64,000 nt of DNA from Biscogniauxia marginata (lineage: Eukaryota; Ascomycota; Sordariomycetes; Xylariales; Xylariaceae): positions 310,001 to 374,000 of the forward strand of contig MU404059.1 of NCBI GenBank assembly GCA_022695795.1, given 5' to 3'. The position numbers and the translations under genes are program-made. The notes beneath the pieces are model-generated. The model had not been told where the DNA came from. It ran no database searches and saw only the letters and a list, made by a program, of their open reading frames with translations. Shown here piece after piece: positions 35,007 through 45,059 of the stretch. Every line of letters begins with the position of its first letter. Position 1 is the first letter of the stretch.

Positions 35007-37433
35007 ATGTACTCGCAACAAGCAGCAATGGCGGGCGCAGCACCTCAGAAACCAGAAACCTTCATGCTCAGCACAGAAGCGCAACAGGCGTTACCACACG
35101 ACGCACAAGTAGCACTACAACAAGTTGACAACCGTGAGTCTATGCCTTACAAACAACTCGGTTAAATATCTCGCGCCTCTGTAGCTTACCCTCCTTCGCA
35201 GTGAAATACTTCTTGATCTCGGCTCCCGTCGACTGGCAACCCGACCAGTACATTCGGAGATTTCTGTTACCGACCGGTGAATATGTATCGTGCGTACTAT
35301 GGAACAACTTGTTCCACATCTCCGGCACGGATATCGTGCGGTGTCTTTCTTTTCGATTTCAGGCCTTCGGCCGCCCCGTAAAGAACTCCAAGAAGTTCGA
35401 GGAGGGTATCTTTTCTGACTTGCGAAATCTGAAGTCTGGGACGGATGCATCGCTGGAAGAGCCCAAGAGCCCGTTTCTTGATTTCCTCTACAAGAACAAC
35501 TGCATTCGCACGCAGAAGAAACAGAAGGTTTTCTACTGGTATAGTGTGCCGCACGACCGACTTTTCCTGGACGCGCTGGAGAGGGACTTGAAGAGGGAGA
35601 AAATGGGCCAGGAGGCTACCACGATGGCCGTCAGCGAGCCCGCCTTGTCGTTCCAGTACGACTCGTCACAGTCGCTCTACGAGCAGTTGACCAAGGCCCA
35701 GCAAGCCAACTCATCTTCGTTCAATGCTCAGCAGGTTTCTTTTTCTCAGTCGCAAGCCCCATCCCCGGTGATGAGAGCGATGGAATCGATGCCTCCCCCG
35801 CAAATGATGCCTCAGTCGATGGCCCCTTTAGCGGATGGGTTGGACGCCATGGTTCCGTACAGCACGATGGCAATGGGCCCGGCCATGCCCCAGCAGGTTC
35901 AGCAAGTGGTCAAGAGAGAACCTGATTTTGGCCGTGTTCAGTACAACCAAAACGGTGTCCCAATTACACAGGGGCACCAACGTCACGCCTCCATGCCTGC
36001 GTATGGTCTCGAGTACTCGCCTGCGCCCTCGTTCGTCTCCTCTCATTACGAGGACTACAGCAACCGTGGCATCTCTTTTGAGCCAATCACCCCCCCGCAA
36101 CAAGCGCTGGGAATGGGTGCCGAGCCCGCATATATTGCAAACGAGGAGACTGGCCTGTATACGGCTATTCCCGACCATCTAGCTGGTGTCAATGGGTTGA
36201 ACGGAATGATGCAGCTTCCGCCGTCCAACCTCGCCGGACCCCAGTTTGCGCGTGGCTATGGTGCTAGCAATGTCTACTCTGTGATTGAAGGATCGCCGAC
36301 GTATAAGCAGAGAAGACGGCGTTCATCCATCCCCCCAACAATGTCAGCCATCGCCGCCGCCACAGCTCAGGTACAAAATACCGCCCACCGACCATCAGAT
36401 CTGAGAAGGTCTATTTCAGCGTCGGTTGGGCCTGTGCCTGAAGGCGATGAGTCGCAAGAGAACTCGCCTCCTGGCTTAGCCTATAGCAACTCGGGACTGT
36501 CCCTCTCTAGTCAGCAGAACAGGGAAATTCTGGACATGTCTCGGCATGGCACCCCGTTGTCGACGGTTGAAGGCAGCCCCGCCCTCAACCCCATGTCTCT
36601 CCAGCGACAAGAATATGTGCATCTATCGAACGATGACATGAATGGCGATGGTGGCATGAGTGAGCAGCGAGCTATGCAGGGTGGTCCAAATGTAGTACGC
36701 CGCGCCCGCTCGGCTACTGTCATGGAATTGGGTCCCTACCCCCAAAAGTCCCACTCGTGCCCGATTCCCACTTGCGGCCGTCTCTTCAAGCGCCTCGAAC
36801 ACCTGAAGCGGTAAGATCAATTATTTTCCTTTGTATCTATTGCGTGTGGTGCACCTCTGTGTATCTAACCAACTATCTAGACATGTGAGAACACATACCC
36901 AAGAAAGACCCTACATTTGCCCCCACTGTAGCAAGGCATTCTCCAGATCCGACAACCTAGCACAGTATGAGCCAAGCCCTTTCCTAAATGTATATTTCCT
37001 TTGTCAACTTGAAGATCCTGTGATGAGCAAAGATGTTTGTGCCATGTGCACCGCGACGAAAACCCAACATAGTGCGAACCCACGTCACTACATCAGCACC
37101 TACGTCAACTCATCATCAGGAGCGACAAGTCCATATTACCATTATAAGAGGCTAACAGTCGACTACAGGCATAAGCGTACACACGATCGGGGAGATGGTG
37201 TCGAAGGTGGCTTGCCCTTGTCAGGTGAAGATGAGGAAGACTTCTCCGGTGAGGACCACCTGGGATCTCTCGAGGAAGCTTCGCCAGTTTCAGAGGGCGG
37301 TTACATTCCGGCTTCTCTAAGCTCGGTCACTTCCAGCCACGACCTTGGCGCTATGACACATGCGCCGTCTTTCAATCCTCTGCAGACGCTGAGCATGCCT
37401 ATGACCATGAGTACGCCGACAGGTGCCATGTGA
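35007..37433 (+). CDS. STE12: STE12 transcription factor, STE homeodomain plus two C2H2 zinc fingers (4 exons, 694 aa)
   Basis: Exons are 35007-35133, 35202-36810, 36881-36964 and 37169-37433, all GT-AG. The STE DNA-binding domain begins at about residue 43 ([20 protein letters not shown]) and includes the conserved [19 protein letters not shown] and [35 protein letters not shown] blocks. Two C2H2 fingers lie near the C-terminus: C562, C567, H580, H584, and C592, C595, H608, H612. Filamentous ascomycete Ste12 carries these fingers and yeast Ste12 lacks them. It acts in the nucleus downstream of the Fus3/Kss1-type MAP kinase in mating, invasive growth and, in pathogens, host penetration. The middle is Gln/Ser/Pro-rich. 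The 84-nt third exon encodes exactly one finger module between two phase-2 introns, and the last intron (204 nt) has no in-frame stop. Both allow in-frame isoforms. Confidence 0.95.
36965..37168 (+). other. Stop-free, multiple-of-three intron splitting the second Ste12 zinc finger
   Basis: The intron starts GTATGA and ends CTACAG. It is 204 nt long, lies at phase 2 directly before the first zinc-binding histidine (H608), and reads through without a stop in the coding frame. Retention would insert 68 residues between the Cys pair and the His pair of finger 2. Confidence 0.75.
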
Positions 37434-39015
37434 ATGTGATTGCATTTATTTGTTTACTCTAGCGCGATGTATTACGATGGACATGCTGTCATTTTGATGG
37501 GTTTATACTCGGGGTTGGCGGACTCTTTTTACATGGCATACGGGCTGCGATATTCGAAGCCACGTCTTTTCGACATCCGGCTTGTCCGGATGATGCTCGA
37601 CTATTTACTTTGTTGGTCGACATTTGTTATATTTTTTATTTTATTTTTTACACGGGGAATACCAAAACATGAAGCATTGATAGATGGGCGGCTAAAGCCT
37701 TGGGCGCAAGGCTAAGTTCGCTTCATATGGAGCAAAGACAGAAGGAAAATCATTTGGCACGGATGATGGAAAGGGGGAAGAGAGAAACACTTTGTGCATT
37801 TGTATATATAATTTGCTTTTTTTCTTTTTCAAAGGGTTTTTATTTGTTCCCCCCTTCCTCTTTGAGTTGGCAGGAAGATAAGCGGAAGCCGATGATACCA
37901 AGCATCAAATGAACTTTTATAGCCATCTCCGAGAGAGTGGGCTTCTGAAGATAGACAAAAAATGAAAGAAATATCTCAACCAATTTTTTTTTACCCCTGG
38001 ATCTGCGAGTGATAAATTCCCAATAAATTTTGGGCGTGTCCATTTGATGTATCAATTTGGTTGCCAAATATAGGGTCGAAAGATTAGGTACTCAGAGTTG
38101 AGGATGGGATTTGGTCGAGTTAGGCTTCTTCTAGGGGGCTATTGATGGATAACGGGGGAAGGTTTGGTTCGAACGTAAGGATATCGAATCATGGTGTGTG
38201 AATTGTTCTTGACTGACTACCTACGCAACGTTTTGAAGTCTTGTGATAGAAGCCTTCCAGACATACGAGTTCTCTCTCTCTCTGTGTAGTGTCTGAGAAA
38301 GTGTCCGGGGGGGAGAAGGACTTCATATATCACGGTACCAAGCCATGTACATTATGTAGATAAGTGAAGCCCTTGTATATCACGGACGGCCGACCAACGG
38401 CAGGCGCAGAGGCGTCAAGTAGAAAAGGTAACGTGGGAGAGGGACTGTTGGACTGTTGCGCCGCCTGCCCCGAATCAAAAATAATTAGGTAGTATTCTTA
38501 TTATTGGTATCGATCTCGTCGTTGCGCCTTTTAAACCCGAACCAAAAAAAAACCCCCCCCCACAGAAATTCCAGTGCGATGCTATGCAGTATACGTGTCG
38601 ATCGTGCCTCTTTTTCCGTTCTGCCACCGCGGTTTTTCTTGTTCCAGAGTCCCCGGGTTTCGTCCGGCTGATGCCTACCACCAAGTCCCGCCGTCCGTCC
38701 ATCATATATCATCATCGTCGTCATCATCTGTAGTGTAGGTAGGGTTCGACCTGATCGAAGCGCAGTGCAAATTCCCTCTGGCCCATCGGCTTTGCTGTGT
38801 TGCTCGAGTAGTGAGAGTGAGAGAGAGGAGCCACGGGGCGCGTCCCGTCGATACGATCGGTCGTTCGTTCTCGATTTCGCTTTCCCCATCCTATCCTCCT
38901 TCCCATCGTGTTCCTCCCCTCACGTCTCAATCATGCTATCTTTATATCGTATATTATATATCTTACATCTTACCGTATCATCGTCTCGTCTCGTCTCATG
39001 CGAACAAGCCCTTCA
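37434..39015. other. Intergenic region between convergent STE12 and thioredoxin-fold genes
   Basis: About 1.6 kb carries no coding sequence I can support. It contains T-rich DNA at 37620-37660 and 37800-37860, a CT microsatellite at about 38268-38283 and a C-run near 38555-38563. 3'-UTRs of both neighbours lie here. Confidence 0.5.
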
Positions 39016-39827
39016 TCACAGGAACCCGTCGGTCCTGACCTCGGGCGGGGGCTTCGGCTTGGTCTTGACGCCGAGGCTCTTGAGGGCGGCGTCGAAGTCG
39101 GGGAGCTCGTCGGCGCTGGCGGCGACCCGGCCCCAGCGGACGACGCCGGACGGGTCGACGGCGAAGGCGCCGCCCGTCTGCCAGCGGTTGCCGCTCTCGG
39201 TGGGGCGGTTCCAGATGTTCTCGTCCTTGCCGAGGCGCAGCGTCTTGTACAGCGTCACGGGCGACAGGACGTGCCAGGTCGTGGACACGCCGAGCCCCCA
39301 CTGCGCGTACAGGTCCCGCATCTCGTCCACGACCACGCTGATCTCCCAGTTGCCGCCCACGCTGACGACCCAGTGCTCCGTCGCCTCGGCCGACGAGTGC
39401 GAGACGGCGACGAAGTTGACCTCGGGGTGCTGCACCGAGAGCGTGGCCAGGGCCTTGAAGGTCTTCTCGGCGACTGTGGTGCGAGGAGGCGAGAGAGGCA
39501 AGAGGTTAGCCGGGTCGCATTCACTAATATAGCTGCTAGAGTTTTGACTTCGTCGTGGGTGGGCGGTGAATTGGGTCGGATGTAGTTTATTTGTTTATTC
39601 TCGCGGTGTGCTTGCTCAACTGTCGTTCTACACGGGATAAGGCTCGTTTACAAATACAGATACTTACAGGGACAACCGCAGTGCCGCAAGAAAACGATCA
39701 ATGTCGGCTTGTCTGAGGGCAGCTTCAGATTCTCGTTGACGGGCGCTTTGGACCCGACCTCAGGGACGGGCGAGATCTCTTTGACCCGGGGGGTCTTAAA
39801 CGACTCCCACTCTTGGGCGAGCGACAT
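39016..39827 (-). CDS. AhpC/TSA-type thioredoxin-fold protein (PRX-like2 group; 2 exons, 205 aa)
   Basis: Exons on the minus strand are 39827-39668 and 39473-39016. The intron is GTAAGT...CACAG, 193 nt, phase 1, and rebuilds the Phe codon of CGCPF. The protein has a thioredoxin/peroxiredoxin fold: an N-terminal VPEVGSKAPV segment, the strand TLIVFLRH followed by CGCP at the active-site position (C50 and C52), and the C-terminal block GGAFAVDPSGVVRWGR. These two are the only cysteines, so no distal resolving cysteine exists. The group includes fungal AhpC/TSA antioxidant-domain proteins of unknown substrate, probably cytosolic since no signal is seen. Peroxide reduction is likely but unproven. 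It is divergent from DML1 with 371 bases between start codons. The second exon is GC-rich. Confidence 0.85.
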
Positions 39828-40198
39828 TGCTGGGAAACCCGGGAGGAAAGAAATATAGTAGTCTAGATAGAAACAATGAATTAATCTATGGATGAGTCTT
39901 GGGAAAGTATTTATCCTTCTTTTTAGCCTTGGACGACAATGGTTGAGGTGAAGTGGTTTATGGGAGGCCCGCCGGTAACCGATAAGAAACGGGAAAGGGA
40001 AGCTTTATCGAACGAAGCTCCCGCCGATCAGTGGAAGGCAGTCTCGGCAGCTGCTGCCAGTTGCATAACCCCCCATCTTCGATACCCTCAGTATAAGGCA
40101 ATATTTCACCAAGTGGAATATTTCATGCATTTCTTCTACCAACCTATTCTTCTGGCGCTTCCTTTTTTCAGGTTTATGGTCATTTTATCTTAAAAATC
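39828..40198. promoter_or_regulatory. Short divergent promoter of the thioredoxin-fold gene and DML1
   Basis: The two start codons are 371 bases apart in head-to-head orientation, so the genes must share a compact promoter. The DML1 side also contains an 84-codon open frame, listed separately. No specific factor site was identified. Confidence 0.5.
39939..40193 (+). promoter_or_regulatory. Possible 84-codon upstream ORF of DML1
   Basis: A frame starts at ATG 39939 (MVEVKWFMGGPPVTDKK) and stops with TAA at 40191-40193, five bases before the DML1 ATG. It matches no family I know. If the DML1 mRNA begins within the first 110 bases of this promoter, the frame would be an upstream ORF. Otherwise it is just promoter sequence. 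Confidence 0.25.
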
Positions 40199-42133
40199 AT
40201 GCGCGAGGTCATCACGTTGCAGCTCGGACAGCAGAGCAATTATGTCGGAGCGCATTTCTGGAACGCCCAGGTGAGCGAGGCCATCAATAATAATTATCTG
40301 GATACTACCGGAACCCCCCGACTAATATGTGTTCAGGAGTCATACTTCACATATGGCGCAGATGAGGAGTCGCCCGTCGACCACAATATTCACTTCAGGC
40401 CAGGACTCGGCGCCGATGGCACCGAAACTTTCATGCCGAGGACCGTCATCTATGACTTGAAGGGCGGCTTTGGCACGTTGCGAAAGATCAACGCCTTATA
40501 CGACATAAGTGAGGAGACAGCACCAGCACAAAACAGTTTGTGGTGAGCATCACTTTACTCTGTCCAAATGCAAAGATATCGATCAGCTAATTATCACACC
40601 AGGTCCGGCCAGACAGTCGTGCACCGCCAACCCCCCATAGGAACCAGCGCGTACCAGGAGAGCCTCGATACGGGGCAGACGCCGCCCGAGCTCACCACTA
40701 GCACCGTCAGGTACTGGTCCGACTTCAACCGCGTGTTTTTCCACCCTAGGTCCATCATCCAACTCAACGAGTTCGAGCTGAACTCGACGCTCATGCCGTT
40801 CGAGAAGTGGCATATGGGCGAGGAGCTGTTCGCCTCGCTCGACAAGGAGCACGACCTCGTTGATCGGGACCTGCGACCTTTCGTCGAGGAGGCCGATCAG
40901 GTGCAGGGCATCCAGATCATGACCGGTCTCGACGACGCCTGGGCTGGCTTCGCTGCTAAGTACGTAGAGCGCTTGAGAGACGAGTACGGCAAGATCCCTG
41001 TGTGGATTTTCGGGGTCCAAGAGCCGACTAGAGGGTTGTCAAGGGTATGAATGCAGTCCGTCCTCCCTTAATCACTTGACTACTTACGGTTTGGTTTGTA
41101 GGAGAAAAGGTTGTTGAAACTTGTCAACAAGGCTCGAGCCCTAGCAGAGCTCAATTCACAGGCCTCTCTCCTCGTCCCCTTGGCACTGCCGGAGAGTCCG
41201 CTACCACAGGGTGTTCAGCTCGACCCGGCCTCCCCCTGGCACGTGACGGCCCTCTATGCCGCAGCGCTGGAAAGCACGACCTTGTACACGCGGTTGAAGA
41301 CCTCTGATCGGATGTACTCGACAAATCTCGGCAACATGACCGACCTGCTCAACGTCTTCGGGAAGCAGACCATCGCCAACATTGAGTTGAGCCCTGTCGA
41401 GCCGAAGGAAGCAACACGTCAGAATGGTACGAACGGATCGGGCCATATTCTGAACGGGCGAGGGGAACGTATTGCCGGCTTATACGGCGATGCCCTCGGC
41501 ACAGAAGAAGGGTCCGAGTCCGGGTCGCAGAAGGGCACCGTGTCTCTGGACATAGACCTGTCGGCGCCACAGGAACTAAGTCTCGACCCGGGAAGGAGGA
41601 GACGACGGAAACGCCACGTATTCAGCCAGGTCCAAACGTACAGAGGGCCCGAAGACAGCGTAGCGAACGGGACACAAGATGAAGACAACGAGGCAAGGGT
41701 TCGGGGGTACGGCACGCGAAGCCGGCCAAGAGTCCACGAGTACGTACATTTATTCATCCCTCCCCCCCCTCTCTCCCCTCCTTTCCTCTCTCTCAATCTT
41801 ATACGGAATAAATCCAACACGCACTAACCCTCACCCCTCCCCCCCCTTTTTTTTTTCCCTTCCCACAGCTACCGTTCCACCCTCTCCTTCCCCCTCCTCG
41901 ACAGCTACCCCAAGATCTTCCGCCGCCACAACAACGAGCCGGCGATGGCGGTGCGCACGGCTCTGTCGGCCGACTCGTCCGTCGCGGACAAGGTGCGGGC
42001 GCTGCGCGCGGCCGCCGTCCGCGCCGTCGGCCTCGAGGACCGCGAGACGGTGGGCAACGAGCTCGCCGAGATCGCCGAGGGCTACCGCGAGGGCTGGTCG
42101 AGCGGGAGCGACGAGGACGACGACGAGGATTGA
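40199..42133 (+). CDS. DML1: Dml1/misato family mitochondrial inheritance protein (5 exons, 540 aa)
   Basis: Exons are 40199-40270, 40337-40542, 40603-41044, 41102-41739 and 41869-42133. All introns are GT-AG and all junctions keep frame. The N-terminus [24 protein letters not shown] is the tubulin/FtsZ-like misato segment II. It is followed by [23 protein letters not shown] and an [10 protein letters not shown] block typical of Dml1. Yeast Dml1 is essential and needed for mitochondrial DNA inheritance. Animal misato acts on mitochondrial distribution and chaperonin-assisted tubulin folding. Between the fourth-exon segment and the C-terminus is a linker rich in Arg, Asp and Gly, and the protein ends in an acidic tail (EDDDED). 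The first intron (66 nt) is a multiple of three without stops. The last intron carries a long pyrimidine tract. Confidence 0.93.
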
Positions 42134-43200
42134 TTAGGTGAGTGAATTTGTGGGGTGGGATATATATATAGGTATATGATGTATATGGAGGACGAGAAGG
42201 TAAGAGAAGGTGGAAATTTCGTTGTGGTCTAAGTTAGGTACGACTGGTTGATGGATCGTGATGAGTGTATGAATGTTACGTATGTAGGCATTTATGCTCT
42301 ACGGTTTAGGATGGGCTATGCGGATTAAAGGGAAAATTGAGGCGTGTTGGCCAAAATTGCACTTGGGATCACCATCCCCCCCGCCCCCTTCTCTCGGTAT
42401 ACAATGCATGTGTGTGAAGCTCACAACTGCCGGAAGACAACCTGTCTACATTAAATACGTACTTATACCTACTTCAGTACCTAAAACTTATCTAATTAGT
42501 ATCGCAGGATTTGTTTCGGAGCAGCTGGGTTTCCTCATTATACCATGGGACATTCTGTAGATACGAATTAGCTATTCTCCAAGAGGCAATGAAGCATCAA
42601 GTTCATATCTCCCAGTCACATTTCGTGAAGGCGGAAATGGGAGGACAGTCTCGATTCTCATGCAACCTAGTTTGGTAAGAAAAATAAACCACAGGAGGGG
42701 TATCAGTATCAGGACTTTGTGGTCTCTTCCTGACCTTTTTTCAATTTTCCCTTTTTTTTTTTTTTTTTTTTTTTAAATCCCCCTTTTTGGAGAGGGGACA
42801 GGGTTCTTAGGTTGTTCATTTAGATAGATATTGGTAGTAAAAAAAGATTAGATAGGAAATACGATTCCCAGGAACACTTGAACTCACAATTCGACCGCGA
42901 TACTCAATCAGGGCCAAATGCTGTCAAGCAGAAGCCGGTATCACATAAACTTTATCGGCGGAAGCAAGTTGGGATAGGGAAAGACATCGTGCTTATCAGA
43001 CATTGAATTTAGATCCCCTCTCTAAAGGAGGAAGGAAAAAGATAGATATGCAGCTAATAATATCCTTCGCCCCTTTTTTCCTTTTCCCAAAAATCGCCAA
43101 ACACTATTGAGATTTTACAATCTAGGAACTAGAGGATACCTGGGATAGTCCCCAAAATACACCAGCTAGGTACAGTGTAGCTTGGCTAGCAAACAACCAA
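42134..43200. other. Intergenic region between convergent DML1 and aminotransferase genes
   Basis: A stretch of 1.07 kb with no coding sequence I can support. The notable feature is a run of 23 T at 42752-42774. 3'-UTRs of both genes are expected here. Confidence 0.55.
42752..42774. repeat. T23 homopolymer
   Basis: An uninterrupted run of 23 thymines lies between two convergent genes. It may be the trace of a poly-A tail from a retroposed sequence, or simple slippage. No target-site duplication or retroposed gene was recognised beside it. Confidence 0.9.
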
Positions 43201-44779
43201 TTAGTTCAACCCTACCAAGTCTTTTCCATATTCCTCCGCTAGCTTGTCAAAGACCTCGTTGACGACCGCGACGAACTTGTCCACGATTGTCTCCACGACA
43301 TCATGGGAGACGTTATATGCCGGCATGATCATGATGTGGTCTCCCCTCTTGTGGCCCGCGCAGCCCTGGCCGTAGTACAGCGCAAGGTCATGCGGCGAGC
43401 TGAGTGCCGTCTTGTGTATGCGGTACGATAACTGAAGCTTGGGGTCGAACGGCTCTTTTGTCTCGCGGTCTTTGACGAACTCGATCCCCCAGAATAGGCC
43501 CCGCCCTCGTATGTCGCCGACATGAGGGTGGTGTCGCAGTTTGTTCCGCAGCAGCTTCTCCAGATACCGGCCTTGCGTCCACACATTAGTGAGGAGGTTT
43601 TCAGATTGGATAATCTGCTGGACCTTCAAGGCAGTGGCACAGCCGATAGGGTGGTCTTGGTAGGTGTGCCCATGGGTGAAGCTGGTTCCTTTCTTCTCCA
43701 TGGCCTCGACGATTTTATTGCTAACGAGGATGGCAGACACCGGCTGATAACCACCAGCGAGACCCTTGCCAACAGCCTGGATGTCGGGCAAGACTCCCTC
43801 CTGCTCCCAGGCGTGGAGTGTACCTGTTCTTCCCATACCACACATGACCTCGTCAAACACGATGAGGGCACCGTACTTGTCGCAGACCGCCTTCATAGCC
43901 TTGAAGTAGCCGGGGACAGCGGGAGCGCAGCCTAGCGCGGCCCCGACAACGGGTTCTGCGACAAATGCTGCCACGGTGTCAGGACCAAGCTCGAGAAAAG
44001 CCTGCTCTAGTTCGGCAGCTTTTCGCGAGACAAATTTAGCATTAGTTTCCCCAGGGAGTCGTTGGCGGTAAGGATTACAGGCTGGTATGCGATGGACGTT
44101 AGGCACCAAAAGGGGCTCGAAAGGGCCCCTCCTGACCAAGTGCCCCCCTAAAGCTAAAGAGCCTAGTGTGATCCCATGATACGACTCATCGCGGGAGATG
44201 TAATTGATACGTTGCGGTTCTCCCTTCCACACGAAATACTCGTGAGCAAGTTTCATTGCTCCTTCCATAGCTTCAGAGCCTAAGAGGGTTCACTTTAGCA
44301 ATGACACGCGAGGGGATACAGGCGTATTCCATACCCGAGCAAGTGATATAGGCCTTGGTAAAGTGTCCGTCTGAGGTATCTGACAACCATCTAGACAGCT
44401 CTCTTCTACTCTGGCTGTCAAAGAAGCTCCAGGAGACGTAGGAGATTTGTAAAGCCTGAGACATTATAACGTCCACAACGTCCTTGACACCATGACCTAT
44501 ACATGCCACGGCCGCACCACCACAGCCATCCAGTATCTCTCGCCCATCTTCCAGGTGTAAGTAGTTGCCCTTGCCTCCTACCACTATTGGCCGGGGGTCA
44601 TTCCCAGACCCCACAGGCGACAAAGGCGGCGATGATGATAGCAAAGAAGCATCAGACATAGAGTCATCTGACTCAAACGCCAACTTCTCATTGTTGCCCG
44701 TTCCTAGAGACGACCACAGCGTGTTCATCTTGTTCTCTAGGCAACTGTCTGAACTTAGTCCGGGGTTTTTGAGTAACAT
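43201..44779 (-). CDS. Class III PLP-dependent aminotransferase (2 exons, 507 aa)
   Basis: Exons on the minus strand are 44779-44335 and 44279-43201. The 55-nt intron (GTATGG...CTTAG, phase 1) rebuilds the Gly of CSGSEAMEGAMK, the conserved cofactor-phosphate region. Other class III hallmarks are GGKGNYLHLEDGREILDGCGG near the N-terminus, FDEVMCGMGRTG (PLP-ring aspartate near 291) and GKGLAGGYQP with the Schiff-base lysine at about 320. The fold is fold-type I, acting on an omega-amino group or similar. The fungal relatives I recall are uncharacterised aminotransferases of about 450 residues, so the substrate cannot be named. A Ser/Asp-rich insertion (about residues 38-65) precedes the GGKGNY motif. 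The first ATG (44779) was chosen. A second, at 44728, begins MNTLWSS and fits relatives equally well. No targeting signal is evident. Confidence 0.9.
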
Positions 44780-45059
44780 TTTGCAAACGAATAGCAGAGA
44801 CCTGGGGGTTTTCCAAATTCCTTCTTAGCATCCATAGGGCACACCCGTGTCTTGAAGTACTGATATAGATATCGGACATTTGAAATGATCTGTTCGTCTG
44901 GCCAAGGTTATTATCCCTGACGACGGACACGGCCGCCATGCCAGTAATGTCGGGCCGTGAGGTCACCCAACTAGGGATACCCAATAATCCGGTGAGGATG
45001 CAATGCACCTGATCTGCATCTTTAGGTTTGCTGTAGAAGGATAACGATTCAGACGTCAT
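44688..45059 (-). other. Unassigned open frame overlapping the aminotransferase start
   Basis: A 123-codon ATG-started frame (MTSESLSFYSKPKDADQ...) ends inside the first exon of the aminotransferase in a different frame. Its first 90 residues have ordinary composition, unlike most chance frames here. It has no domain I recognise and no clear splice into the aminotransferase. It could be a decayed gene end, an upstream ORF, or chance. Confidence 0.2.

Noticed and set aside
38908..39585. A 225-codon plus-strand frame over the thioredoxin-fold gene.
   Set aside because: It is an antisense shadow of a GC-rich exon with a Gly/Val/Arg-biased composition. The minus strand carries the recognisable family sequence.
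42865..42960. tRNA-like reverse sequence with ATTCGACC and CGATACTCAATCAGGG.
   Set aside because: No cloverleaf can be drawn with an acceptor stem and proper box spacing.
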